NCBI RefSeq assembly: GCF_003265705.1
Contig: NW_020312859.1
Span: forward strand, 3,589,932 to 3,653,931
Direction: 5' to 3'
Length of the DNA: 64,000 nt
Origin: Callorhinus ursinus
Taxonomy: Eukaryota; Chordata; Mammalia; Carnivora; Otariidae
Shown here piece by piece: positions 31,125-42,814 of the stretch. Under the pieces are notes generated by a model that was given only the letters and a program-made list of their open reading frames with translations, was not told where the DNA came from and ran no database searches. Within the stretch, counting starts at the first letter, position 1; the number at the start of each line of letters is the position of its first letter. The position numbers and the translations under genes are program-made.

Positions 31125-31260
31125 CATAGGACTTGGAGTCATATAGGCCTGGGTTTGAATTCTGCCCCCCGCACCCCCAAGGTACTAGCTGTATGCCTTG
31201 GTGAGTCATGTCATTCCTCAACTGCACATACTTATCTTATGATCACCACAGAGCAGGACT
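31125..31260 (+). repeat. MIR
   Basis: AGCATAGGACTTGGAGTCAT, GGCCTGGGTTTGAATTCTGC and CTAGCTGTATGCCTTGGTGA. Confidence 0.75.
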
Positions 31261-31499
31261 ATTGTGTGCATTCTGTGGGAAACTGTCTGGCTCTTTGGTC
31301 CCAATCTGAATGTTTGGTCATTCTATGCTTCCCACCAAGGGTCATCTCAGATGGCCATGCTCACTTCCTCACTGGTGGAGGAAGCAGCTCTGGATGTGGC
31401 CCTGACTTTTTCCCCATCTTTGCTTCCTTGAATTCCTTAGGCTGATCCCACACAAGCCCTAGCCCTGCCTCACTTCTTCCTGTGCACATGGTGTATGGC

Positions 31500-31665
31500 T
31501 GGAGATGTGCGTTCTAACCCCGGCAATACCAGGTTCTACTTGAGTGACCTGGAGTCACTCATTTGATTTCTCTAAGACTCTATTTCTCTTCTGTGAAATG
31601 GGGATGATTTTACAGACTCGTAGTTGGTTAAACATCATGATGTTAAAATTAATTACATGCTGAAC
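31500..31665 (+). repeat. MIR
   Basis: GCGTTCTAACCCCGGCAATA, TGATTTCTCTAAGACTCTAT, TCTGTGAAATGGGGATGATT. Confidence 0.7.
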
Positions 31666-32199
31666 TGTGTTCTGCCCTCACCCTAGGGAATGACCTCGGT
31701 CCTTCTGAATGAATTATCTTGTGATCTTAGGAATCTCTGGGTTAAAGAGTCCCTCCAGCTCTGTTACAGAGGGACATCTGAGCCAGCTGGTCCCTCGTGG
31801 TCAAGGTTCAGATGCCTTGAATGAGCAAATGGGTGAGCAACCTTCCTCCTACAAATGTTGCTTTAGGAAGACTCATTTCTGCCTGGCTGAGACGCAGTTT
31901 CATATAGAGGTATCTCATTTAATGTTTCGAAACCCTGTATCAGGCACCACATGCTGAGGTCACAGAAGCAGCAGGTGTCTGCCCTGTGTCCTTTCTGCTG
32001 TGCCCGCTGGTGCTCACAAGTTCAGCCTCTTCTTGGAACTTAGCTTTGCCAACCCCAAGACTCACAGTCAGACTTAGTTTCATGTTCTTTTAAGGTTGTA
32101 ACATGGGTTTGAAAAGATATTTCAGGAGAATTAGGAAGTTGTAAAAAATGTAGAAGTCCTGGTTCCCCCGGGACTTCAGAAGCGCACACACTCCATCTT
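31666..32199. other. No recognisable feature
   Basis: Unique-looking sequence, no gene. Confidence 0.35.
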
Positions 32200-32830
32200 A
32201 AATAAATAATCACTCTATTAATTATAATTCACATAAAATGAAAATTCACCTTGTAAAACAATTCAATGGTTTCTGGCATTTTCAGAGTTGTTGTGCAACC
32301 ATCACTACTGTCTAATTTTAGAACATTTTCATCAGCTCTCAAAGAAACCCCGTACCTGTTAGCAGTTGCTTCTCGTACATCCTTGGTAACCACTAATTTA
32401 CTTTCTGTCTCGGTGAGTCTGCTTATTCTGGACATTTCATATAAATGGAATCAGAGGATACGTGGCCTTTTGTGACTGGCTGCTTTCACTTAGCATCACG
32501 TTTTCAAGGTTAAGCCACGTTGTAACATGAATCAGTACTTCACTCCTTTTTGGATGACTAGCATTCATCCCATCGTATGGATAGACCATATGTTATCCGT
32601 ACATCACCTCAGTTGATGGGTGTTTGGGTTGTGTCTACTTTTTGGCTATTATGAATATTGCTGCCATGAATATTTGTGTACAAGTTTTATATGGACATAT
32701 CTTTTCCATTCTCTTGGCTGTAGACCTTGGGCTGGAACTGCTGGCTCATATGGTAACTTTGTTTAACCTTTGTGGGACCTGCCAGACTGTTTTCCTAAGT
32801 GAATGCACCACTTTACAAGCCCATCTCCAG
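32200..32830 (-). mobile_element. Old L1M 3' end
   Basis: CACATAAAATGAAAATTCAC, GAGTTGTTGTGCAACCATCA, TTTCATATAAATGGAATCAG, GGCTATTATGAATATTGCTG and GGAACTGCTGGCTCATATGG. Reverse L1M 3' UTR and ORF2 tail; frame decayed. Confidence 0.82.
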
Positions 32831-34019
32831 AAACTCTGTTTTGGACTTTGTTGGTTGAAATGGGTTTGCAGGTGCTGACAATTTATTTGAACTTCAAGCA
32901 CCATTTGGTCCAAAGTCTCAGAGGAACACACAGATTGAATTACAGGATTGAATTCAGCACGGCCAGAAAAGACCTGCTATGGTCTATGATGTTGCACCTT
33001 AAATATCCTGTAATAAAATTCAAAACAGAGTGCAGTCTTGGATTCGAGTTCTTGAGGAAGAGCGGTGATCTAGCACAGGAAGAACAGTTTAGGGTGGTGC
33101 CCATCTTGCTTTGCGTTCCTTTTGGTGAGAGGCTGAGACAAAGATTTGAGGACAAGTCATTTCCTTGGGAGGTGAGTCCAGGAAACCCCTGGTAAGGAAT
33201 GAAGGCAGTGAGACAGGGAAGAGAAGGAAGTCACTAAGGGCTGTGTCCGCAAGCAGGTTACCACTGTGAGCCGCTAGAGCTCATTTCAGTTGGGGAACTC
33301 TGGGACCCAGTGTAGAAAACACCCTGGAGTTATCCCAATAGAGAAACAGAAAAGATGGCGCATTTATCCACCAATCCCTGGTCTGCCAATTGGTTGAGGG
33401 CTGCTTCTGGGGATATGACCTCCTTGGGACTTCTGGTTTACCCTGCTCACTGGCCTTGCCTGTACCTGCAGCCATAGGAGGGGAGTTGTTGGGCTTGCCC
33501 TAAGCAGCCTTTGGTGTGTGGAGGTCCACGGTCAGGGAACCGCCAGGGTCAGCGATGGGGCCAATCCAAATTGGTAGCTGAGTAACTCACCAGTGGCCAT
33601 CTCTAACTACATTAAAATGGTTCAATCAATGTGATAGAAGGCTGTCTGTGTTGACTTAAAGGAATCAAAAGGAAGAGAAATAAAATCTTTTCCTAAACCC
33701 TTCCCCGAGGTAGGAAGCACAAAGCTTTCAGAACATGGGAAATAGCTGATATATATTCTTTTTTAAAAAAAAAAAAATTGAAGTCAGAGGCTGTTCTTTA
33801 TGAAAGAAAAGAATGGGGCAATTGAAAGGCTCTTGCTGAAGTAATCAGAGCTGAGAGGCAGGAATAGAAATGGAAATCAGAATCCGTCTTGAGACAATTT
33901 AGTGGGATAATCAAGGGCTAGGAATTGTGCCAGTCCCCCACAGATCAAAACCGCCGGGTTCCACAGAGCCCTGAGTACATGTTTATCTTCAGGCTCAGTG
34001 GAAGAAGGGGCCAGCTTTC
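32831..34019. other. Mostly unique-looking sequence
   Basis: About 1.2 kb without a recognised repeat; a 130-codon plus frame at 32803-33195 begins in L1M and has no domain. An A-run lies near 33765. Confidence 0.38.
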
Positions 34020-34165
34020 ACATCTATTAGAGACCTGAGTCCCCTGGGGCACACGATAAAAGTGCAGGCCTCGGGTCCTGCCACAGAATCGCCAAAAGCA
34101 GGGCCAGACAATCTGTATTTTAACAAGTCCCCTGGGTGACTGCGGCTCAAATTTGGGGACCTCTG
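34020..34165 (+). mobile_element. MER5-type MITE fragment
   Basis: CAGACAATCTGTATTTTAAC, AAGTCCCCTGGGTGACTG and TTTGGGGACCTCTGAG: 3' half of a MER5-like element. Confidence 0.55.
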
Positions 34166-34439
34166 AGAGGAGACAATCAGACTTGTAGATAAACAAAACA
34201 TTTTTGGAAACTGACAGGAAAATGGACAATCTACTGTGCTTCCTTAGCCTTCCCTACTTAGGTTTCACTGGCCCATGCTTTGTAGCTAGCCCCCAGCCTA
34301 TAAGCAGAGGGAGTTGGGGTCCCTGGAAAGAGAAAGAAGAGACAAAGCTTTCAAGACATAAAACAAAAAAGTCATTGTAGCTCCCTGCTCATCTTGTCAT
34401 CTATGCCTGATGGGCACAACTTGCCCAAAGCACATTTCT

Positions 34440-34990
34440 TGCAGAAATTCCTGGGATATATTGAAATCGCAGAGGAATAGACCCCAGTAAATAATGATCT
34501 TAGGGGAACAAAAGAATGTTTAAGAGCAAACAGCCACTATCAGGCCAGGAGAGAGCCTAATCATATCCTGGCAATAAGTCAGTGGTAGAACTCCCTGTGC
34601 TGGCTTGAAAGTCAAGGCTGACCCACTGCACATTCTGGAGTTATCTTTGCAGGATCTAAGCCCCTTTGAACATTCTGACACCGACCAGCTAAAGCCAGAG
34701 AACTGATGATACTGACCCGGACTCTGTCCCCTTTAAATGGCTTTTGCCCCAGTTCCATGCTGAATTCCCCACTGGGTGAGCCCCTTCATGAATACGGACA
34801 CACCCCACCATAAAACTCCAGTTTTGTTGTTCAAGGAGACACAGCTTTGGGAAATATCCCTGGTGGTCTCCTTTACTTGTTGCAAGTAAAACCCTTCCTT
34901 TTCCCGATCTTTGGCTTGGTCATTGTCTTTTGGCTTGATATGCACCAAAAGGCGAACTGGGTTTTAAGGAACAAACCTTTAGCTACTCCC
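34440..34990 (+). mobile_element. Probable solo LTR (ERV1-like)
   Basis: The right part reads CCATAAAACTCCAGTTTTGT, GGAGACACAGCTTTGGGAAA, CTTTACTTGTTGCAAGTAAA and CCTTCCTTTTCCCGATCTTT, the order seen at the R/U5 end of gammaretrovirus-like LTRs. The 5' edge is a guess and no gag/pol/env sequence adjoins. Confidence 0.45.
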
Positions 34991-35225
34991 TCGACTGAAG
35001 TGTCAGGCAGGAATGTCTGTGGTTTTGGATTGTCATCACTGGGAACTGGGAATCTCAGACCACGTGGTCTTCTCTCTATAAAGCATGGCCTCAGAGGAGT
35101 AATCAGACCAAGTCTAAACGGTTGAAAGGAGTAGGAGAGGAGTTGCCTTAACCCGAGTCTCTCTAAAAACACAAAAGGCCATGAAAACTTCTCCTCACTC
35201 CCTACCAGAACTGTTCTCAGTCAGG

Positions 35226-35332
35226 GTTATGGGCTGAATGGTCTTACTGAAATTCGTGTTGAAGTCCTTCCCCCAGTACCTCAGAATGTGACCTTATTTG
35301 GGATAGGGTCTTGAGAGAAGTAATCTGATTCA
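35226..35332 (+). mobile_element. MLT1-type LTR, first part
   Basis: GGTTATGGGCTGAATGGTCT, TTGAAGTCCTTCCCCCAGTA, CCTCAGAATGTGACCTTATT, GGGATAGGGTCTTGAGAG. Continues at 35712. Confidence 0.8.
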
Positions 35333-35711
35333 AAAAGAAAAACAAGGCCCAAATGGAGTCGTTGCCCCCCCCCCAGGACAGAAAACCGAGACTTAATCAC
35401 AATGTCAGCGGATCCTAGCAATGTGACCTTTTAGCCGTCAATCTGAAATTTCCTGATGGGCACCAGTGAGGTCATCTGCAAGACAAAAGCCCTGGTTCCC
35501 TTCTCCAAGGAGAGACGATGTCCTGGCCTGGAGCACTTCTTTCTTTTCTTTTGCTGATAACCTCCTTGCCCCACTCTCCTTCCTTGAAAAACCTTCCATT
35601 TTGTACAACCTGGAGCATCTTTTTGCTTGCTAGGTGGGATGTTGCCTGGTTCTTGAAGCACTTAATAAAGCCAATGAGGTCTTCAAATGGAATTGTTTGA
35701 ATTTTGTTTTT
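35333..35711 (+). mobile_element. Unidentified insertion in the MLT1 LTR, LTR-like
   Basis: About 380 bp that splits the MLT1. It has a C10 run at 35367-35376, a TTAATAAAGCC signal at 35661-35671 and a T-rich end, and starts TGATTC and ends in CA. These are LTR-like marks but no target-site duplication is clear and I cannot name a family. Confidence 0.4.
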
Positions 35712-35975
35712 TAACACAGTTAAAAGGAGATCATTAGGGTGGGTCTTAATCCAGTATGCCCAATGTCCCTATCAAAAGGGGACATTTGGAGACAGGTCAT
35801 GTGAACTTAGGAGGGCCATCCACAGGCCCGGGAGAGTGATCTGGAACAGGCGCGCTCCTCACAGCCTCAGAAGGCACCACACCAGCCTGATTTCCGGCTT
35901 CCAGGCTCCAGAGCTGAGACAGTGAATTTCTGTGGTTTGAACTACCCGGCCGGTGGTACTTTTTCACAGCAGACC
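35712..35975 (+). mobile_element. MLT1-type LTR, second part
   Basis: AGATCATTAGGGTGGGTCTT, AATCCAGTATGCCCAATGTC, AGGCACCACACCAGCCTGAT, GTGAATTTCTGTGGTTTGAA and GGTGGTACTTTTTCACAGCA complete the LTR. Confidence 0.8.
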
Positions 35976-36164
35976 CATCAGTGAATATAGTCAGCTTTCT
36001 CTCTGCTGGACCCTACCTCCCCAACTTCTTTCAGTCCATCCTCTCTACCTTCACAGCCTTCCCTGTAACCCAAACCTCCCCCATCTCCCTGGCCGCCTGC
36101 AGTAGCCCCTACCTTGCCTCTCTGCTTTCCCTCTGAGCCCCCTGCCCAGCTGCCGGCGTCATGT

Positions 36165-36456
36165 TTTATAAACAAACATCTGATCATGCTCCAAATTCTC
36201 CTGTGGCTCCCTATGACTCTCAGGGTAGACTCAGATCCCTAGTCACAAGGCCCTCTCTAGTAGCTGAGGCTTGCCATCCTTCAGCTTTATCGTGTGCTCC
36301 TTCTCTCCCTCATGCTGGTTTTCCTTCGGTTGTGAATTAGGCTTTGTTGTATCTCCGCAATATCTGCGGAGAATGCTTCTCCGCACCCTTACCCTCACCC
36401 TTCTAGCTGATTCCCCTTCGTCGATGAGGCCTCAGTTAATGTGGTTCCTAACGGGT
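36165..36456 (+). repeat. LINE L2, first part (split by a SINE)
   Basis: CATCTGATCATGCTCCAAAT, TCCTGTGGCTCCCTATGACT, CAAGGCCCTCTCTAGTAGCT. Continues after the SINE. Confidence 0.65.
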
Positions 36457-36474
36457 CACCACGTTAGACTTTTT

Positions 36475-36697
36475 TTTTTGAGCGAGAGAACGCGCAGGCA
36501 CGTGCGCGCACATGCGCGCACACGTGTGAGCAGGGAGGGGCAGGGGGAGGGGCAGGGGGAGGGGCCGAGGGAGCCAGCGAACCTCGAGCAGGCTCCATGC
36601 TCAGCCTGAGGCCCGGCTGGATCCCAGGACCCCGAGATCATGGCCTGAGCCGAAACCAAGAGTCGGTTGCTTAACCGACTGAGCCACCCAGGCGCCC
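36475..36697 (-). mobile_element. Can-SINE with GC-rich expansion, inserted in L2
   Basis: Head GAGCCACCCAGGCGCC at the right; older-type body AAACCAAGAGTCGGTTGC. The normally GA-rich part is replaced by alternating CG/CA (36489-36527) and by GGGAGGGGCAGGGGGAGGGG repeats (36533-36564). The target-site duplication is CACCA(C/G)GTTAGA(C/T)TTTTT (36457-36474 and 36698-36714). Confidence 0.92.
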
Positions 36698-36714
36698 CAC
36701 CAGGTTAGATTTTT

Positions 36715-36925
36715 GTCGATATGCTTTCTTAACATCCTGAACTCTCCCCTGTAGCAGCTACACACTTGTAATTAGTAATTTGTGTGAAGGCTTATTTGGT
36801 GACTTACCTAGAACGCAAACTCCACGGGGGCAGGGGTTTTTGTTCTGTTCACTTCTGAATCCCCAACACCTGAACGGTGCCTGGTACCCACTGGTGTTCT
36901 ATCGATATTTGGTGACTGAACGAAT
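36715..36925 (+). repeat. LINE L2, second part (3' end)
   Basis: TTTCTTAACATCCTGAACTC, GCAAACTCCACGGGGGCAGG and CCTGAACGGTGCCTGGTACC form the L2 3' terminus. Confidence 0.75.
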
Positions 36926-36954
36926 AGACTGGAATCACCCGAAGGGCCTGGACG

Positions 36955-37016
36955 GGTCCGTCTTGTTCATTCCCGTTTCTCCAGCACCTAGAGCGGTGCC
37001 TGGTGTAGAATAAACC
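36955..37016 (+). repeat. Second short L2 3' end
   Basis: TCCGTCTTGTTCATTCCCGT, CAGCACCTAGAGCGGTGCCT: an L2 terminus lying just after another, from an independent copy or a local duplication. Confidence 0.65.
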
Positions 37017-38149
37017 CTGTGAGTGTGTGTGTGGTGGGGTGGGGAGGTGAAGGGGGGAGAGGGAATGAGGGGGGAGGACGTCAGGCACAGCTTGGCCTGG
37101 GTTGGGAGCCCAGGGAGCTCCCGGTTCCCTGGGGACAACCTGCTAACAGACCCACGTGACGCAGTCTGTTGTCACTGTGATGGGCTCACCCAGGGGGCTG
37201 CTGGAGTCGAGTCCAAGACAGGAGGATGCCGGGGGGATGGAAGAGAGGCCAATGTTGAAATGGATGGTGCGCAGAGCTTAGGGGCAAAGCTGGAGCCAGA
37301 GAGAGGGCTGTGACCTGTGTTGTGTTGGGGTGCCCCTGGTGTCCCCAAACTGGGCTTTTCCCATGAGCTAGAAGGTCATATGTGGGTGAGGTTTCCCCTT
37401 GAGAAAACAAGTTCCTTCTCTTCCAAGGCGTCCAGCTCTTTTAGTTTCTGGAAAGCTAGAATGTATTCCAGAGGTTCTCAAGCAGGCAGGCCCCATTATT
37501 TATAGAGCCCCCTATTCCCCGGGGCCTCTCCGAGCGGGCTAGCCTTGCTCAAGTAATCCTTCCTCTGCCTTGTCTCCGTGGCGTCCCTCCCTGCGGTCCA
37601 GGGCAATTCGGCACCCTTAGCAGCCTTGTGAGGCTGCCTGCGTTTGCATCACAGAACAGTCAAGTATGTTTTCAAGGGAGAGGAGAGGGAAACATCCACG
37701 GGAATGGCTGGGGCCCCAGCCTGGAGCTGGAGCTGAGAAGCAGCCCGGATGACCGTCCAGTGAGGGACCACCGTGTCTCAGGGTCCCGCGGTTGTGGTTC
37801 CTCTAACAAAGATTCCTTGGGTGTCGTGGAATATCTGCCCGCTTCTATGGACGTCTTCAGCACCGTCTCTCAATAGGGCTTGATCCAGGTATCTTTGATT
37901 GAATTAGTAACTCTGGAAGCACAGCATAAATAGGATACAATGGGGGGGACAGTGTAAATGAGAAAATGGACAATTTATTGGGATTGCCCTGGGCTTTGTT
38001 GATGCTGCTACAGTGGGGTCAGAAAGTGCAATCTGCTTTGGCTTTCAGTGTTTTCTTCCTGTCCACCCCCTTTCCAACTGGATTCTATCTTGGGGAAGTC
38101 TGCAAGGAAGCGACAAATGCCTCCCTCACCTTTGCTCCCAGGCTCCATC
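37017..38149. other. Unique-looking GC-richer stretch
   Basis: No exon or repeat recognised. Includes a G-rich block at 37036-37076. Short frames overlap on both strands without a domain. Confidence 0.38.
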
Positions 38150-38275
38150 AGCTCTTTGCGGCAAGCTCACAGCGACCCCAACCTCTCTGGGCTTTAGTGT
38201 CTTCATCTGTAAAATGGGGACAGTAGTACCTACTCTCATGGGCCTATTGTGAGGATTTAATGAGCTAACACTTAA
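38150..38275 (+). repeat. MIR
   Basis: CCTCTCTGGGCTTTAGTGTC, TTCATCTGTAAAATGGGGAC, TGTGAGGATTTAATGAGCTA. Confidence 0.8.
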
Positions 38276-39339
38276 TCCTTACATTCAGATATATATGTAA
38301 ATACGTAAATGTATTTCAAGGACTTGGCTCCCATGATTGCGGGGGCTGGCGTGTCTGAGACCTGGGTTGCAGGCCAGCAGGCTGGGGACTCAGGCAGGAG
38401 CTCATGCCACAGTCTTAAGGCAGAATGTCTTTTTCCCCAGAGAAACCTCAATTTTGCTCTGAAGCCCTTTCAGTTGATTAGATGAGGCCCACTCACATCA
38501 GCACAATCTCCTTTACTGAAAGTCACCTGGTTGTAGGTGTTAACCACATCTACAAAACACCTCCACAGCAACATCTAGATTAGTGATAGACTGAATAAAA
38601 TGGGTACTCTAGCCAAGCCAAGTTGACATATAAAGCTAGTTGTCAAGCATGACATCCCTAATCCAGCTCCCTTGTCCCCATGCATGCAGGTACACTGACC
38701 GGCTGGGTCTGACCTCTGGGAACCTTCCTGCTCACACCTCTCCTTCTCCTCTCCATTCCTGACCTCCCTTTATGGCTCTCCTCTTTCTTAGTTCTTTCGT
38801 GGGTAGGGAATTTGGAGGGATGATGTCTTTGGGGTTCTGGAGGTGGCAGAGGGGAAGAAGATGGAAGAAAGGGTCTGGTTGCATGATGGCAGCTTGCTTC
38901 TCCTTTCTTCCTATGGACCCTGGTTATTAAAGAGAAGGAGAAGCCAGACATGACCCACTGCCCGGTACATCTCATGCCAGTCCTCACATGGCTTCCCTAA
39001 ACTCATTAAGCTGAAAGTGTGTCCATCTCCTTCGCAGTGTTGAATTACATTAAACAGCCCCCTTTCCTTGCCCCTAGCTCTGTCCAGTTTATTTCCCTTG
39101 ATCACAATAGATGGGGGAAAGAGGACCTGCCCTATCCTCATGGCTGGTGACTGTCACCCAGCCGGAGTTTGGTTGGAAGATGAGGTAGTGACATGCATTT
39201 CTCAATCACTGAGAAAGTGTGTCTCCTACCTCCCTCCCCCACAGGCTTATGACTCTTTAGCAGCAAACTCCTTATTACATGCAGCTTGTCACAGTCTCCC
39301 CGCTTATAAAATTTTATTTTAAAACAGTGTCTGCTACAT
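38276..39339. other. No recognisable feature
   Basis: About 1 kb unique-looking; a 109-codon minus frame at 38658-38987 shows low-complexity Lys/Arg/Pro only. Confidence 0.38.
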
Positions 39340-39540
39340 AATATTTACAGATGAAATTATATACTATTTGGGATTTGCTTCAAAATAATGCAGGAGGGGG
39401 AGGTGGGTGGGGTACAGTGGAAACCAGATCAGCCATAAATCAATAATTGTTGAATCTGGGTGGTGGGCACGTGGGGGCTCATTATATTTTCTGTGTACTG
39501 TTAAGTATGTTTACAATTTTCCGTAGTGAAAAAATTAAAG
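39340..39540 (+). mobile_element. Old L1-like 3' end (tentative)
   Basis: TTTGGGATTTGCTTCAAAAT, GTTGAATCTGGGTGGTGGGC, CTCATTATATTTTCTGTGTA, ACAATTTTCCGTAGTGAAAA: a known mammalian repeat 3' end pattern; family uncertain. Confidence 0.45.
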
Positions 39541-39689
39541 AGGAAAAGATTTTAAAAAGCCCACATTACTGTATGAAATCCTTGAGTATGTTTTCAAATA
39601 GTGTTCCTTAAGAATATACCCAAGGTTCCACAGATGTTTGATTGAGATTTCATTTTCTAATATAATCTTAACTCTTTAATTCTTGAAAC

Positions 39690-39937
39690 AGCAGGATGTG
39701 GGAATCTCGAGCTGGGGTTGACACTCTGTGAAGCACCGTTTGGCTTCACAGGCCATGGAGACTTCGGTGGGAGTGCAAAAACAGCCAAAGGCATTATGCG
39801 CGTAAATGTGCATGGATGTGTTCCAATAAAACTTTATTTGTGAACACCGAAATTTGAATTTTAGATAATTTGCACCTGTCACTAAATAGTCTTCTTTTGA
39901 CTTAAAAATGTCATTAAAAAAATATAAAAAGTGGTGG
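39690..39937 (-). mobile_element. Ancient DNA transposon-like repeat, split by a SINE (tentative)
   Basis: CCAATAAAACTTTATTTGTG and GAATTTTAGATAATTTG on one side, CATAGTTTGCAGGCCATG (40148-40165) on the other, fit a common mammalian element that ends in 'GGTTTGCAGACC'. Family not named. Confidence 0.35.
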
Positions 39938-40118
39938 GACACCTGCGTAGCTGAGTCGGTTGAGTGTCCAACTCAATCTTGGCGCAGGCCTTGATCTCAG
40001 GGTCATGAGTTCAAGCCCTGTGTTGGGCTCCACACTGGGTGTGGAGCCTACTTATAAATAGATAGGTAGATGGAAAGATAGATAAATGGATAGAGAGGGA
40101 GATGCATGCATGCATTCT
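39938..40118 (+). mobile_element. Older Can-SINE with GATA-rich tail
   Basis: ACACCTGCGTAGCTGAGTCG, GGTCATGAGTTCAAGCCCTG, GGGCTCCACACTGGGTGTGG are the older SINEC form without the CT-rich body. The tail is an impure (GATA)n run at 40056-40100. Flanks AAAGTGGTGGG and TAAGTGGTAGG are the target-site duplication. Confidence 0.85.
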
Positions 40119-41339
40119 AAGTGGTAGGCTGGATTCGGCTTGTGTGCCATAGTTTGCAGGCCATGAAATAAATGACAGTTTAACACACTAGAAATGACCA
40201 ACAGGTAATTTGGCCTTCAGGGTCGGTTTGTTTTCTTGAGCAACCAGGGGAATAAGACTTCTGTCATCTCTGGGTATGCCAAAAAACAAAAGAAAACAAA
40301 ACGCCCAAGCCAGCTACGACAGATGTTGATTGAAACAGAATCAAATAATTAAGATATGACAAAAGGATAGAAGTAAAAGTCCCTTTCCTTATTGCCCAGC
40401 CCCGGTGCACTACCCACAGGTAACAGCTGGGGTCCCTGTCTTTGGTGATCCCAAGGCACACCTTCCTATCCTTCTTCCTCCCCCAAAGGCCAGACGTACA
40501 TCAGTGCTGCTTTGAGGATCAAGCAAGAGACAAAGATAGGCTGACCACTTCCCCAAACATAAAGACTTAAACACTTTACATTTTGAGGATCGGACCCCCC
40601 CACTGGCAGGTGAACTCTTGCCCTTAAGTAAGAAGGGAATGGTTGTATGTCTGAACTGACAGGTGTCAATATCACTTTAAAAAATATGTGATTCTTGATA
40701 CCTGTGAGCAGGATCCCAATAGTGAAACTTGGGCAAACCTTTCTTCCTGCCTCAACTTCCCCAGTCACTCTCACCCTATTTGGGTCCCCTCCCCAGCTGC
40801 TGGGAGCTAAGTTACCTGGTTGATCTGTGGGTCTGATGTCTCCTACATTTTGTTTTGTTTTGATTTTCTGAGAGTGGACACTAATTTGGCTCTCCGCTTC
40901 CTATTCTTTTCCTTAGGGAATCAAACCAGGTTATTTTTGTTCATGAGATGGTGAAATACATTGAACGTGGTGAAGGGAAAAAAGCGTGAAAGGGAGAGAA
41001 TGCCTGCTGCTTCTGCTGGGATCCTCGCTGGCTGTTCCGGAGTGTTCCATGGAAAGCACTTAGATATTCAGAACAAAGGGCAAGTGGTGTGTGTGCTGTA
41101 TTTTTCTTTTAGCACCAGGAGGGAGGAACCTCGGGGACTAGCTGGTCCAGATCCATCCCTGTATAGATGGGGAAGCCAAGGCTTGAAGGGGTGGAAGACA
41201 GGAAATAGGGGAGGGGTGCATGAATGGGGGAGAGATACAGTTTGGGGAGAATGAACAGGTGAGGAGTCCGAGAAAGGCAGGAGCAGGGGCTGCAGGGCAT
41301 GTGCTGGATGAGAGATGAGGGGGATAGGGCCAGGCCAAG
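40119..41339. other. Mostly unique-looking sequence
   Basis: No gene; apart from the repeat end at 40148-40165, nothing recognised in about 1.2 kb. Confidence 0.35.
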
Positions 41340-41760
41340 ATGATCCTTGAATGCCCAGCTTAAGATGTGGCCTCCTCTTGGGGATTTACTGGAAGGTTTA
41401 GGTGAAGGGTGTTGGGTTCTGTTATGCTTCAGAAAGATCTTTCTGTGGAGGAGGGATGCACGACCAGAGACTGGAGGCTGGGGGTCCTAGAGGGGGACAG
41501 GAAGGCTGGGCAGCAGATGTGGACCATTGGTGGTAGGGGAAGGGGCGAGAGGACATGGTGGCTTGGAGAAAGGCAGAGCCAAGGCAGGGGACTTCTGTCT
41601 GGATGCGGAGATGAGAACATCTGAACGGTGGTGTGAAGAAATCTGTGGAGGGGGAGAGACTGAAGATAGGAGAGGGCTGCCCTGGCGGGATGAGACCATG
41701 GGGGTGGTGACCCAGGGCTTAGGGGAGGAGAGAGAGAGGACTGAGGTGGCAGGTGCTGGC
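41340..41760 (-). repeat. LINE L2 fragment
   Basis: GGTTCTGTTATGCTTCAGAA, AGATCTTTCTGTGGAGGAGG, GGACATGGTGGCTTGGAGAA and GGAGATGAGAACATCTGAAC follow the reverse L2 ('AAGATCACTCTGGCTGC', 'GATGGTGGCTTGGAC') order, heavily diverged. Confidence 0.55.
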
Positions 41761-42814
41761 CTCGACGGCTGGGGACCCAGCTTACAAAGGCTGGCCTATG
41801 ACACCCCTGTTCGTGGTTGAGGTTCTGGTGTCGGATGCCCCTGAGCATAGAGGCACTGGCCGCTGGGAGGATAAGCCAGGTGGATGAGCTCTGGACTCTG
41901 GGGATTCCGCCCCCCTCACCCCCGCTCTTGGAAGGAGGTAGAATTAAGCTTGTGCTGGTTACTGTTCAGTGCTGGTGGATGTGAGAAAGTGGAAAACCTA
42001 ATGACCAAAGTGAAACAAAACAAAACAAAAGCAAACACGCTCGCTGGATGTCTGGAAGCATCCTCTCAGCATCCCTGTGTTTAATCGGACGTCTTTGGCC
42101 AGGTTCCCTACATGACATGAAGTGCCATATTTATTTCAGAGCCTTTCTAATTTCTGACAATTAGTTTCTTGGCCATTAAGCTGGGCTGGAGCAGGAATAC
42201 TTTAGTGTGCTTATTTATATCTCGTTGGTTACATAAGTTCCCTCATAAGTAAGTTCTATGATCCTCAGAAGTGTCAGTGTGAAAGCTTAAATGGTCTCAT
42301 CAGTTTCTCAGCCTGTCTTCCTGGAAGGTCAGCCTTGAGGCAAATTGTAGCTTTGTCACCACGGATCTCACGGCCCTTCCACCACGTTTGCCTCATTTTT
42401 GAGCACGAGGACCTTAGAATCATGAACTTACGGTATTCGAATCAATTTGGGAAGGAAGTGGGGACAGCAGGGGGAGGGCCTTCCTGGTGGAGAGGGAGCC
42501 CAGATGGACACATGGAGGGTCACAAGAGCCTGGCCCCTCAGAGAGCTGGAGCCTGCAGCCAAGGGGCTGAGACACAGCTGGGCTGGGGGTGGATGAGTCC
42601 CAGTCACGGGAGGATTTTACACAAGGAGAGGCGTGGTCAGGCTGCCCCCAAGGGAGATCATTTCAGCTGCATGGCAGAGGGTGCAGGGAGGGCAGGGAGG
42701 TAGGCAGCAGTCCTGTTGAGCATGACCAGCTCCCACACCCCAATCAGAGCCAGTAAAGACCAGCTTCATAATTTTGGAGCCCACTCCAAAGTGAAAAAGA
42801 GAAGCCTCTTACTC
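41761..42814. other. Mostly unique-looking sequence
   Basis: No gene. 42110-42290 is AT-rich and low-repeat (CTGACAATTAGTTTCTTGGC, GCTTATTTATATCTCGTTGG). Confidence 0.35.

Noticed and set aside
34440..35711. A provirus with two LTRs
   Set aside because: The two LTR-like units do not resemble each other and no retroviral coding sequence lies between them.
36481..36700. CpG island or promoter
   Set aside because: The CpG-rich text lies within a SINE bounded by a TSD and is only about 200 bp.
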